Shown one piece after another: positions 11,795 through 21,540 of a stretch of 64,000 nucleotides of DNA. Position 1 is the stretch's first letter. Every line of letters starts with the position of its first letter. The translations under genes and the position numbers were made by a program. The notes under the pieces were generated by a model. It had not been told where the DNA came from. It saw only the letters and a list, made by a program, of their open reading frames with translations, and did no database searches. Source of the stretch: Cordylochernes scorpioides (lineage: Eukaryota; Arthropoda; Arachnida; Pseudoscorpiones; Chernetidae); NCBI GenBank assembly GCA_030710605.1, contig CP092879.1, forward strand, positions 42,031,008-42,095,007, written 5' to 3'.

Positions 11795-12045
11795 CTTCTC
11801 TTGTAATTTAAATATATTCTAAAATACCCATTCCAAGAGTTTAACAACAGTCACCTATAAAAGGAAGTTCCAAAAATGCAATATAACAGCGGTATGGTAG
11901 ATTAAACTGGCGAAACCGCTGGGAGGGTTCACCACTGATGAGCCAGGCCCTCCCTTTAATTTTTACATCGCAGTAAGGACAGTAGAAATTGTTTTATTTT
12001 AAAAAGAATATTACGCCTCTAAAATAGTTTTATAATTTGATATAG
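11795..12045 (+). repeat. Family E element, copy 2 (unit-length)
   Basis: Single-orientation copy. The 5' part (CATTCCAAGAGTTTAACAAC) is followed by the hammerhead-like module (11887-11954), TTTACATCGCAGTAAGGACA, GTAGAAATTGTTTTA and the ACGC(G)TCTAAAATAGTTT 3' part. It has the same block order as 35945-36205 and, inverted, 46232-46735. Confidence 0.75.
11887..11954 (+). ncRNA. Hammerhead-like module with scrambled strand order (family E)
   Basis: Blocks in order: CAGCGGT (11887-93), A at the cleavage position (11894), TGGT (11895-98), CTGGC (11907-11), GAAA (11912-15), ACCGCTG (11915-21), GGGAGGG (11921-27), ACCA (11931-34), CTGATGA (11935-41), GCCAG (11942-46), CCCTCCC (11948-54). CAGCGGT pairs with ACCGCTG (stem III), TGGT with ACCA (stem I) and CTGGC with GCCAG (stem II), reproducing every hammerhead core residue. 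The strands occur in the order cleavage, GAAA, CUGAUGA, so the three stems cross. Seen: sequence and pairing. Inferred: ribozyme function. Confidence 0.55.
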
Positions 12046-12129
12046 TATTTAGCTTGTAATATATAAACACAGATTGATGATGGATGTTGCTTATTATGCT
12101 ATTTTAAAACGCTCGCAATGGGTTTTATG

Positions 12130-12399
12130 CTGATTTTTATATGGTAATTGTTGTTGTCGGGTGTCCAATGAAGAGCCTTAGATGTCTCCATACATCTCTA
12201 TCACAGCAGTCATAATGTTCTCTATCTTGGGTGTGTTAAGCTGCTGTTCTGGGTCTGTATTAATTTTCTTCAAGACTTCGGCCATTGGTGAACATGAGAA
12301 TATGTGAATAGGTGTTAGTTCCATACCAGGGCAATTGTTGCATGTCCTGTAGGTTCTTGAGCTTTCTGGATGTATTGTCATTCCTTTATAGTGTTTCAT
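12130..12399 (-). pseudogene. LINE 3'-end fragment (C-terminal zinc-knuckle region)
   Basis: A 73-codon minus-strand ORF (12178-12399) encodes a Cys/His motif, CNNCPGMELTPIHIFSC, of the C-x2-C...H-x3-C type found at the C terminus of many RT/RNase H non-LTR retrotransposons. The ORF ends ...IEMYGDI. A 3' UTR-like GACACCCGACAACAACAATT sequence follows towards 12140. No RT is present upstream, so it is a 5'-truncated insertion or relic. I infer the LINE identity from the motif. Confidence 0.6.
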
Positions 12400-12409
12400 T
12401 CTGTCTCTT

Positions 12410-13405
12410 ATTATTGTTTTTGTTATTCTTCTCTCAGCGTTTATGTCGCATATTTAATCTTTTAAAGACTCTTATAACACATATTTAATCAAATTCTGAT
12501 ACATTAATTCAATTTTTAAAAAAATATAAATTAAGCCTAATTTTTCCTTATATATTTGATATCACAATGTTATATAAACAAAGTATTCCCTCTAATTTTA
12601 ATTTAAAAAAATCAAAGATAAATTCATATTCAAGGTTATCAAATTCCGGTCGTTTGTCGGATAGAAGAAGAATTGTTCTGGAGAGATATCTCTCAGTCAC
12701 CATTTTATTGTTAAAGTAAGTAACTCACCATTTTCAAGTAAAGTAAATAGGTCAAGTGTAAATTTTCGCCTTGCGATTCATAATTAGAGATAATTACATA
12801 ATTAATTAATGCCTCATTAAAGGCTAATCAAAACCTCTAATTTATTCCCAGTAGTCATCATTAATGTTTTTACAATAATTTCTCTTTTTTATATTTAAAT
12901 TAGGAATTTTCTCAATGAGATTCGGTTTACTATGAATATATATTTCTTCAGCATATCTAGCCTTGGGTAGTTCCTGGTCTCCAGTGGGTCAATGCTTCCC
13001 TAACTTGAGCTCTTTTAGTTTATTTCTTCATAGTTTCCTATTCAATAGACCGGTAAATTCTTCTTCTTTTTATTCTATTGTGATTCATTTTAATCTCCAA
13101 ACCTTTCTTAAGCATTTAAACAGGCCTCGCGTTCCTCCTAAATCCGGAGTCTATCAACCCATTTTCTTCTTTCTATATTTACATATTATATTTGAAGAAA
13201 GAAGATATTCTAATATCAGGTTATACATAACTACAGATATTTTTAATGGAAATTTATCATTAAAATTTCAATCGCGTAATTCTAGTTAAACAAGTGCGTG
13301 AAGATTAGAAATGTACGATTCAATATACATTTTAAAGTGACATGCTTCTTCATTAAATTTTGTGTGCGATTAGATTTCAGGCCAAAATCTCTTCAAAATA
13401 TCTCA
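12410..13405. other. No recognisable feature
   Basis: AT-rich. The ~108-codon open stretch at 12963-13289 has no recognisable motif and looks like chance. Confidence 0.35.
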
Positions 13406-13407
13406 GA

Positions 13408-13600
13408 ACAATATACACTCATGGATAAAACTAAAGGAAGTAGAATATTTTTGATGACGCCTGTCGTCTGTTTTTTCAAAGAGCAGAGGCAATTTTTTTC
13501 ACTCTTGGTCACTGTGTATCAAATATCTTTCAGAGTTATTGTCTAAATCTTAATATACATGCTAAAGGGTACAACCTCCATAGGTTTAGGCCATAAATGT
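13408..13600 (+). repeat. Family I repeat (Tc1-like MITE remnant), copy 1
   Basis: Begins with TATACACTCATGGATAAAAC and ends near GGTACAACCTCC. It shares GTCTGTTTT...GAGGCAATTTTTTTC, ACTTGGTCACTGTGTATCAA-type and TTATTGTCT blocks with 19018-19210, 27150-27355 and 32865-33055. The end resembles Tc1-type TIRs, but no transposase is present. Confidence 0.5.
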
Positions 13601-14484
13601 ACTATTCTAAAACTCTTCTTGATGTATTTTATTTGTATAACAAGGAATTATTGTGTGCACATAGGAGGCTTAACAACAACCGACTCAAGAGTCTGCCTGA
13701 CATGTTATTTGGATCCATGCCCAACTTACTTCGTCTGTAAGTACCCATCTTTTCTTGGAATATAGGACACCCTACCTTCATTTGATTCGTGTTTCTTAAA
13801 ATACTCCTCTCATAAACCTAGCACATAAAAGTCTCAAAATGAAAAAATATATATTCTTATGAATATTAAGTAATAAGATTCGATAGTGCAATCGTTTGAT
13901 AAAAATATTTATTTATATATAAAAAATAATTATTTATTATTAAATAGTTTATTTTTTAATTACTTGAATAAAATTATAATTAAATATTTACACAGATATA
14001 TATTTAGTTTATGAAATTAATCCTTTATTTAGTAAATTATATAATATATCAATTATTTATATATATATATATACATATTTAAAATAAAATTAAAAATTGA
14101 GGACTTCTAAAATTATAGTTATTTATTTTAATGAATGAAAATAGAATATTTATTTTAAAATTATATAATATTTATAAATTTTTTAATATATATGTTAAAT
14201 ATATGTGCAGAAAAATAGATAATCCCTCTTTTCATAAAAAAAAAACTCAATTTAATGTCATGAATATTATTATTAATATAAGATAATGAAAATTATTAAT
14301 AATAATAATTAGTATTTTCAGATTACATTATATTTTAATTTTAAAAGGTTTCATACTTTCGATGTTTTATGAATCAATGTGTTAATAGCACCTGTTTTTA
14401 AAATAAATATCAAATAGTTTATTATACATTTTAGAGAAAACTATGCAGGTTGTGTTAAAATAATTAAAATTTGCACATATTAAT
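13600..14484. other. Extremely AT-rich stretch
   Basis: Mostly A/T; no gene. It is the flank of the first PLE insertion. Confidence 0.4.
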
Positions 14485-14546
14485 ATAATTCAATGTAAAT
14501 CAATTAAGGAGGATCAGAAGATGAGTTTCTTTTATTGTAAGAATGC

Positions 14547-14577
14547 TACAAGCTTTCGGGCAAAAGCCCTTCGACAG
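14547..14577 (-). ncRNA. Hammerhead-like motif in PLE1 left terminus
   Basis: Minus strand: CTGTCGA, AGGGC-TTTT-GCCC hairpin, GAAA, self-complementary AGCT, then TGTA. The layout follows a minimal type I hammerhead with a very short stem III, but core position 6 is U instead of A. The mirror copy near 17994-18030 has CTTTCGA and is more decayed. Hammerheads are known in PLE terminal repeats; activity of this variant is uncertain. Confidence 0.45.
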
Positions 14578-14728
14578 GCAAAAATATAACTATACAAATA
14601 AAGATAACGATTTATATATGTTAATCTTAACTGAAAACCGATTTTTGAATAAAGTAAATATTAAATCTGCTGTCTGAGACCACGAGACGGCGCATGGTTT
14701 GGGCTATTGAAATAAACATGTGGGAGGT

Positions 14729-15695
14729 TTAAATGTAGTTTGTGTAGGCTGCGGGGATATCTATTTTTCTATTTATGCTGTGTAGCTTGGATGAAACTAT
14801 GGATTCTAGAACCAATCTCTGGTGTAGGTTGGAGATATTTTTGTAGTGAATGGTTGGGTTAGCAGTGTCAAAGGAATGGCCAGAAGATGCAATGTGTTGG
14901 AAAATAAGGGAACGGGTATCTCGGTTGGTGATGTTGCGTGTGTGTTCGGTCATTCTGATGGCGATGGTTCTACCGGTCTCCCCCACATAGGTGGCAGGAC
15001 ACTGTTGGCACGAGACCGAGTAGACTGCTCCAGAAGATGTTAGAGGATCAGTGGAGGAGTCGGTTTTTGTGATGGGATGCCTAAGGAGTGAGTGGAGGTT
15101 AGGTGTGTTAGTAAAAAAGGTACGGATGCCAAAGGGTTTGAGGAAACGGGAGAGGTTAACTGAGAGGGGAGAGAATGGGATCACACATGTGGATTTGTAA
15201 GTTGCAGGAGGGTTGAGAGGAACAGGTGAATAGGTGTGTTTTTCTATGAAGGATAGAGGGAAACCTGAAATTGTAAGATGGGAGATGATGCGGTTCTTTT
15301 CAATAGTTTTGAAGATGGGGAGTGAGCAGTGGGTTAATAGGCGGCGGGTGAGGGCTTTAACTATATTGATTTTGTGGGAGGTTGGACAGTGCGACCTATA
15401 ATGGGTATATCTGGGGGGGTGGTTTTTCTTGTAGTAGACTGTGGTATGGTAGGTGTTTGGGGTGCGTATGACTAGGACGTCCAGGAAAGGAATAACAAGC
15501 TCATGTTCTCTCTCAAGAGTGAATGTGATGTTGGGATTGTAAGTGTGGAGGTCGGTGAAAATGGTATTCTCGCTGTCGGTTTTGCATACGCAGAAAATAT
15601 CGTCAACGTATCGACGCCAGAAGAAGATGTTTGAGGGTTGTCGGTTACAAATCCACTGGTCTATGGTAGACATCGTTATTTCAGACAAAATGGAC
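14729..15695 (-). pseudogene. Inverted partial PLE1 ORF: RT C-terminal part plus GIY-YIG
   Basis: Minus-strand open reading frame identical or nearly identical to the C-terminal ~320 residues of the plus-strand PLE1 protein. It begins just before the YVDD RT motif and runs through the GIY-YIG domain (VYSVSC...YVGETGR) to the same stop. It lacks the N-terminal RT motifs, so it cannot encode a functional RT. The near-identity of the two arms implies a recent insertion or recent gene conversion. Confidence 0.85.
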
Positions 15696-17845
15696 GTACC
15701 CAAAGACAATTACTACGCACCAGAACCAAAGGCTGCTATTCCAATATCAGATTCCTCAGCAAATCCATCAAAGGACTCATCTTTCTGATCACACAGAACA
15801 TGGACATCGCAATTCTCACCTCTTTCATAGAAAAAACCACAACAGACGTTAAGGCCCTGGAACAGAATACAAACCGCAAACATAACCAAAAACTGGAGTT
15901 TTGGTCCCGAAAATATGCTTTCCCTCTCCAACGTAGGAACACCGACCATGAGGTCCCCAATGTTATCAACCTGTCTGACATAACCCTATCACCAGCTGAA
16001 AACAGACTATTATCCAAAGGGCTAAAATACAGAATCCCAGCCAAAGTAGACACACCCCGACTCATTAGTGGAATAGAGGCCTCCATCAGAACCCTCTCCC
16101 ACCAAGACCAATGGACCATCAGGAATCAAGTAACCCACACCCTCCAACGACCGCTACCTCCACTCTCCGTGTCAAGATTAGAACACAAGATCATACGCAA
16201 ACTGAAATCCCAACGATCCATTGTCATTACCCGATCAGACAAGGGATCTGATACGGTTATCATCAACCAAACCGAATACCATACAAAAATGACAGACATA
16301 CTGAATGATACAACCACTTTCACCCAAATCTCCGCAGAAGAAAGCAAAGCAACGACCAAGAATTTCAGAGTTTCCCTCAACCGCATGAAACGCTCGGCCT
16401 CCATCACAATAGAAGATCACAAAAACTTCACCTCCAACATGGGAACTAATGCCTATATTTACGGCCTCCCCAAGATCCACAAACCATCCGTCCCCCTCCG
16501 TCCAGTCATCGCATACCACCTATCCCCTGCCTACCCCCTGGCCAAACACCTTACGAACCTTCTAACCCCTCTTTGGAATAATAACAGGAGAGCCTCCACG
16601 ACACCCAATTCCACCAGTTTCATACAGGATATAACAAACCTGCTCCCCCCTCCAAACTCATCCATGTGCTCGTTCGACGTATCTTCCCTATTCCTCAGCC
16701 TTCCACACAGCCTCATGATAGATAACCTCCACCAATTCCTTTCATCCATCCACACAGATACCACCATAGCCAACAACATCATCTCACTCACCAAAATCTG
16801 CCTGTGCATGAACACCTTCACCTATTCTCATACCCACTTTAAACAGATCAGGGGAACCCCAATGGGCAGCCCCCTCTCATCCATTTTGTCTGAAATAACG
16901 ATGTCTACCATAGACCAGTGGATTTGTAACCGACAACCCTCAAACATCTTCTTCTGGCGTCGATACGTTGACGATATTTTCTGCGTATGCAAAACCGACA
17001 GCGAGAATACCATTTTCACCGACCTCCACACTTACAATCCCAACATCACATTCACTCTTGAGAGAGAACATGAGCTTGTTATTCCTTTCCTGGACGTCCT
17101 AGTCATACGCACCCCAAACACCTACCATACCACAGTCTACTACAAGAAAAACCACCCCCCCAGATATACCCATTATAGGTCGCACTGTCCAACCTCCCAC
17201 AAAATCAATATAGTTAAAGCCCTCACCCGCCGCCTATTAACCCACTGCTCACTCCCCATCTTCAAAACTATTGAAAAGAACCGCATCATCTCCCATCTTA
17301 CAATTTCAGGTTTCCCTCTATCCTTCATAGAAAAACACACCTATTCACCTGTTCCTCTCAACCCTCCTGCAACTTACAAATCCACATGTGTGATCCCATT
17401 CTCTCCCCTCTCAGTTAACCTCTCCCGTTTCCTCAAACCCTTTGGCATCCGTACCTTTTTTACTAACACACCTAACCTCCACTCACTCCTTAGGCATCCC
17501 ATCACAAAAACCGACTCCTCCACTGATCCTCTAACATCTTCTGGAGCAGTCTACTCGGTCTCGTGCCAACAGTGTCCTGCCACCTATGTGGGGGAGACCG
17601 GTAGAACCATCGCCATCAGAATGACCGAACACACACGCAACATCACCAACCGAGATACCCGTTCCCTTATTTTCCAACACATTGCATCTTCTGGCCATTC
17701 CTTTGACACTGCTAACCCAACCATTCACTACAAAAATATCTCCAACCTACACCAGAGATTGGTTCTAGAATCCATAGTTTCATCCAAGCTACACAGCATA
17801 AATAGAAAAATAGATATCCCCGCAGCCTACACAAACTACATTTAA
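15638..17845 (+). CDS. Penelope-like reverse transcriptase / GIY-YIG endonuclease
   Basis: A 735-codon uninterrupted ORF. RT motifs: YGLPKIHKP near residue 278, motif A FDVSSLFLSLP (Asp347), TPMGSPLSS just before the fingers/palm end, and catalytic YVDD at 443-446. A linker of ~190 residues leads to the GIY-YIG endonuclease: VYSVSCQQCPATYVGETGR (Tyr639, Tyr650), then a conserved Arg and Glu (MTEHTRN). The first ~18 codons are antisense sequence of the inverted arm, so the annotated Met is artefactual; Met55 (15800) is the first in-frame Met in real PLE sequence. The 5' end of the natural ORF is probably missing. In PLEs the protein nicks target DNA and copies element RNA by target-primed reverse transcription. 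Base composition is distinctly more GC-rich than the flanks. Confidence 0.92.
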   Translation: MSVTNPLVYGRHRYFRQNGRTQRQLLRTRTKGCYSNIRFLSKSIKGLIFLITQNMDIAILTSFIEKTTTDVKALEQNTNRKHNQKLEFWSRKYAFPLQRRNTDHEVPNVINLSDITLSPAENRLLSKGLKYRIPAKVDTPRLISGIEASIRTLSHQDQWTIRNQVTHTLQRPLPPLSVSRLEHKIIRKLKSQRSIVITRSDKGSDTVIINQTEYHTKMTDILNDTTTFTQISAEESKATTKNFRVSLNRMKRSASITIEDHKNFTSNMGTNAYIYGLPKIHKPSVPLRPVIAYHLSPAYPLAKHLTNLLTPLWNNNRRASTTPNSTSFIQDITNLLPPPNSSMCSFDVSSLFLSLPHSLMIDNLHQFLSSIHTDTTIANNIISLTKICLCMNTFTYSHTHFKQIRGTPMGSPLSSILSEITMSTIDQWICNRQPSNIFFWRRYVDDIFCVCKTDSENTIFTDLHTYNPNITFTLEREHELVIPFLDVLVIRTPNTYHTTVYYKKNHPPRYTHYRSHCPTSHKINIVKALTRRLLTHCSLPIFKTIEKNRIISHLTISGFPLSFIEKHTYSPVPLNPPATYKSTCVIPFSPLSVNLSRFLKPFGIRTFFTNTPNLHSLLRHPITKTDSSTDPLTSSGAVYSVSCQQCPATYVGETGRTIAIRMTEHTRNITNRDTRSLIFQHIASSGHSFDTANPTIHYKNISNLHQRLVLESIVSSKLHSINRKIDIPAAYTNYI

Positions 17846-18119
17846 ACTTCCCACATGTTTATTTCAATAGCCCAAACCATGCGCCGTCTCGTGGTCTCAG
17901 ACAGCAGATTTAATATTTACTTTATTCAAAAATCGGTTTTCAGTTAAGATTAACATATATAAATCGTTATCTTTATTTGTATAGTTATATTTTTGCCTTT
18001 CGAAGGGCTTTTGCCCGAAAGCTTGTAGCATTCTTACAATAAAAGAAACTCATCTTCTGATCCTCCTTAATTGATTTACCTTACTAGAAGAGTCTTTACC
18101 TTTAATAATTCAATGTAAA

Positions 18120-19015
18120 AACTTCATTACGAGTTAATATATTTCTTTCATTTACCAATATCTTAATGAATGAAATAATTAAAATAAATTGTGTGTGTTT
18201 ATAAGCTCTTTACTTTAATTCTTTTATGATATTTAAATATATTGGAAAACAAATTTAATTTCATTATTTATAATTGAAAATAGATATATAAAAATGTATT
18301 GTTTTGTAATAAAATTTGTAATTAATTAAAAGTAAAATAGGCCATTTCAATATCTATCAAAATAAAGGGGTATATTATAAACCTATTAACACAGCTTTAT
18401 CTCTATATAAACAATCTAGAAGATATTTATTCAACCTATTAATGCCAATGTGAAATTAATCATAATAGCGGCTGTGTAATATTTCATATTGGCAATATTA
18501 ATTATCGAGAATAGATTTATCTGCGAGAGATAAATTGACAAGCTTTTTTTTAAATAAACAAACAATATTTAATATCTTCCGCCAATTTATTCCTCATTGT
18601 TTTCTTTTGAAAAACTTTTTGATGAGTATTATTATATCTGATATATAAATATGTGCTTTTAATTTTTAACTTTTTCTTTCTTATTAGTCTGAGAGAAAAA
18701 AGTTTTGACGAATTTTATTACTTTAATATTTTTAATTTTCAAAGAGAGGGAGATAGTTTTTGTATTATATAAAACTTCAAATTTTTAAAGATCGAAATAT
18801 TTCATTAGGCTCATATTTGTCATAAGCTCATAGTTAGATGCTTCAATTTATTTTTAGAGAGATTTATTATAATAATATTTACTGACTTTCATTAAGATTT
18901 TATATTTTGATATTGCTAAAAAATATATCTTTTAAAAATTTGAAAAATAAATATTTGACATGAAACAAAGAAAAGTAGCAGTTTAATTAAATATTTAAAG
19001 CATAATATTACGATA
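18120..19015. other. No recognisable feature
   Basis: AT-rich flank of PLE1; nothing supported. Confidence 0.4.
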
Positions 19016-19017
19016 TT

Positions 19018-19210
19018 TATACACTCATAGACAAAACCTAAGAAAGTTATACCTTTTAGCATGTAAATCAGGATTCAAATAATAACTCAGAAGGATATAT
19101 GAAATGTAGTGACCTTTATTGAGGATACACGAGATAACCAAGTGTGAACAAAAATGTTTCTGTCTCCTTAAAAAAAAAACACACAGACGACCGGCGATAT
19201 TAAAGACGTT
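19018..19210 (-). repeat. Family I repeat, copy 2
   Basis: Starts TACACTCATAGACAAAACC at 19020. It contains GTGACCTTTATTGAGGATAC, ACGAGATAACCAAGTGTGAA and the ACAGACGAC block, all shared in the same order with 27150-27355 and inverted at 13408 and 32865. Confidence 0.5.
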
Positions 19211-19214
19211 AAAC

Positions 19215-19885
19215 TAACTTAAAATGTGTCCATTGGTGTAGATTGATATACTTCTAATATATATGATTGTTTAAAATAAACGTTCTAAGAGAGCCTATTT
19301 CTATATATTATATTTCTCACATAAAAATAAAAAAATGATTTTGATTGATTTAATATTCGTAAAAGTAAAATCGTCTGCAAAACATATAGATAATAAGCAA
19401 AACAGCTTCTAAAGGTAAACAAGTAACTCAACTTAGGAAGCTTTTTTGATTTTATTTACATATATTGATTTAATGTATTATTCAAAAGTGTAATTTTTCA
19501 ACTTTTCTAAATGTATCATTTTTTATAAAATTGTGTACATTTTTTTTTAAATTGCATATTTTAAAGAGTGATTTTATTTTTTCATCAAAAACATGTTTTA
19601 AAAAAATCCTTTTAACGACACTTTGCGAACAAAATTAAATGTTTGTAAAGTAATTACATTTTCTAAATGTGAAAAATGACAAAGTTATGTAGCTAATTTA
19701 AATTTCATTAATTACAACTCAGTTTTGTTGTTGCTGCTAAGTTTTCGTAATTAATTTTATTTTGGAAGGGGGGTAATTTATCTATCACAAACATACTTTT
19801 AAATATGAATTTATCAAAATATACTTTAGAGAGAAAAATAAAATATATATTTTCTTGTTATATATAATGGAATAATATAAACCTT
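19215..19885. other. No recognisable feature
   Basis: AT-rich; no gene. Confidence 0.4.
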
Positions 19886-19889
19886 TTTT

Positions 19890-20785
19890 TATTACAAGAT
19901 TACTACATATCTCTTTATATGACAGATCTTTTGGAAGAGATAGACAAAGAAATTATAATAATGAGGTAATATTTACCAATTTTCTCTATTCGACAACTCT
20001 CTTGGAAGAGATAGACAAAAATAACTATAATAATGAGTTAATATTTACCATTGCTCGCTATATAAGAGCTCTCTTTTAAGAGAGAAAGATAGACAAAAAG
20101 AAATCTACTAATGAGATAATATCTACCATTGCCCTTTATACGAATGATCTCTTGTAGAAGACAGACGAAATAACACAAATAATAATGACGCAATATCAAC
20201 CATTTCTCTTTATATGACAGCTCTCTTGGAAGAGATAGACAAAAATAACTATAATAATGAGGTGATAATTACCATTGCTCTCTATACGAAAGCTCCCTTG
20301 TAAAAGATAGACAAAAAGAACACTGATAATGAAGCATCATATATCATTGCTCCCTATATGACAGATCTTTTGGATGAGATAGACAAAAATACTAAAATAT
20401 TATTGAGGTAATATCTACCATTGCTGTCTCTATGTGACAGATATACCTTGCGTAAAAGATAGACAAAAAGAACTCTACTATAATGAGGTAATATCTACCA
20501 TTGCTCTTGGAAAAGATAGACAAAAAGAACACTAATAATGAAGTACTATCTATCATTTCTCTGTATATGACAGATCCTTTGGAAGAGATAGACAAAAAAA
20601 CCTATATTAATGAGGCAATATTTACCATTGCTCTCTATACGACAGATCTCTTGGAAAAGATAGACAAAAAAAACTAAAATAATAATGAGGTAATAATTAC
20701 CATTGCTGTCTCTATGTGACAGATATATCTTGTGTAAAAGATAGACAAAAAGAACTCTACTAATGAGGTAATCCACCAGAGGTGT
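19890..20785. repeat. Minisatellite, ~70-80-bp unit
   Basis: About 12 tandem units. Each carries GACAGATCTCTTGGAAGAGA, TAGACAAAAA, TAATAATGAGGTAATA and TTTACCATTGCTCTCTATA blocks with variable spacing. The CTTGGAAGAG core is a small inverted repeat. Open minus-strand frames through it are a by-product of the repeat. Confidence 0.85.
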
Positions 20786-20789
20786 AATG

Positions 20790-21070
20790 GAGTGTGGAGT
20801 AGAGGTAATAGACAGCCTGATGAGAGTATCATCATCAATAATTAAGGCGGCTCATCATAAAACTATAATTTATGATCCAATTTTATTTTATGACGCTATA
20901 TAAGGCTGATATCTAATTAAGGTAGAAATATGTTGGTGGTATCTCTCTCTATGATAGGTAAGGGGGTGGTAATTTACCTGTTATATACATTAGACTAAAA
21001 CTTATATGTTCAACGTGTTGGGTTAAAATATAGTTAGTGTGTTAGTTAGATTAATCAAATATAAATCTCC
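20790..21070. other. No recognisable feature
   Basis: Short unique-looking stretch between the minisatellite and a PLE terminal remnant. Confidence 0.35.
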
Positions 21071-21074
21071 GATG

Positions 21075-21165
21075 ATTAATTTCTTTATTACACTTTTAAC
21101 GAGTTTACAAGTTTTCAGGTTTTAAACGACCCTTCTACAGGTAAAAAGTTATAGAAAAGGAAACT
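21075..21165 (-). repeat. PLE terminus remnant with hammerhead-like motif
   Basis: Minus strand: CCTGTAGAAGGG...CCTGAAAACTTGTAAACTCG, then a poly-A-like AATAAAGAAATT. It is a decayed version of the PLE terminal CUGUNGA...GAAAGCU...GUA motif; only one arm is present. Confidence 0.45.
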
Positions 21166-21432
21166 ATGCTGTATTGTAGTTGTTTATATACATTACTATT
21201 AACACAAAGCAATAACGCGCCATCTATACATATAAAACGAAAGGATTTAAAAGCACGAATGTTTCTTTTATACATAATACAAACTTATACTGTCCTTACT
21301 GCGATGAAAAATGTAATTCTACTGTCCTATAAGCTTATGTCCAGAAGTTTCTTGAAAACCATTTCTGAGATGCCATCGTTCATTGCTGCGTATATAAGCA
21401 GAATCGTCCAATTCAGTATTAGAGCTCTGAGA

Positions 21433-21499
21433 AGCGGTCTGGTGGATTAAATTGGCGAAACCGCTGGGAGGGTTCACCACTGATGAGTCAAGCCCTCCC
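21433..21499 (+). ncRNA. Hammerhead-like module with scrambled strand order (family E)
   Basis: AGCGGT (21433-38), C at the cleavage position (giving GUC), TGGTG (21440-44), TTGGC (21452-56), GAAA (21457-60), ACCGCT (21460-65), GGGAGGG (21466-72), CACCA (21475-79), CTGATGA (21480-86), GTCAA (21487-91), CCCTCCC (21493-99). Stem I is 5 bp here, stem III 6 bp, and stem II 5 bp with one G-U. It differs from the 11887 copy at paired positions in stems I and II in a pairing-preserving way. Confidence 0.55.
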
Positions 21500-21540
21500 A
21501 ATATATTTTTTCATCGCAGTAAGGGCAGTAGAAGTTTGTA

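Larger units (their letters stand above)
14485..18119 (+). mobile_element. Penelope-like element 1 with inverted arm and 15-bp TSD
   Basis: The element is 14500-18104, flanked by the perfect 15-bp duplication ATAATTCAATGTAAA (14485-14499 and 18105-18119). 14500 to about 15692 is an inverted copy of the 3' third of the element (16885-18077). The remainder, to the right, is the plus-strand copy carrying RT and GIY-YIG. Both 3' ends therefore face outward. The right end carries a 27-nt extra tail (18078-18104) not present on the left. This head-to-head layout with a short tail is known for Penelope elements. The right copy starts inside the ORF, so it is 5'-truncated. Confidence 0.92.

Noticed and set aside
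11887-11954. Ordinary type I, II or III hammerhead in family E
   Set aside because: No cyclic permutation fits within one unit: with GAAA before CUGAUGA, stem I cannot form locally. Only the crossing arrangement or a tandem dimer satisfies all stems, so it is reported as a scrambled module.
12963-13289. 108-codon plus-strand ORF as a gene
   Set aside because: Low-complexity, Phe/Ser-rich composition typical of AT-rich chance ORFs; no acceptor, motif or neighbour.
15713-17031. Several 65-127-codon minus-strand ORFs opposite the PLE1 RT
   Set aside because: They lie antisense to a strongly supported coding region and have no motifs; they are by-products of its codon use. The same applies to 14846-15043 and 24474-24749.
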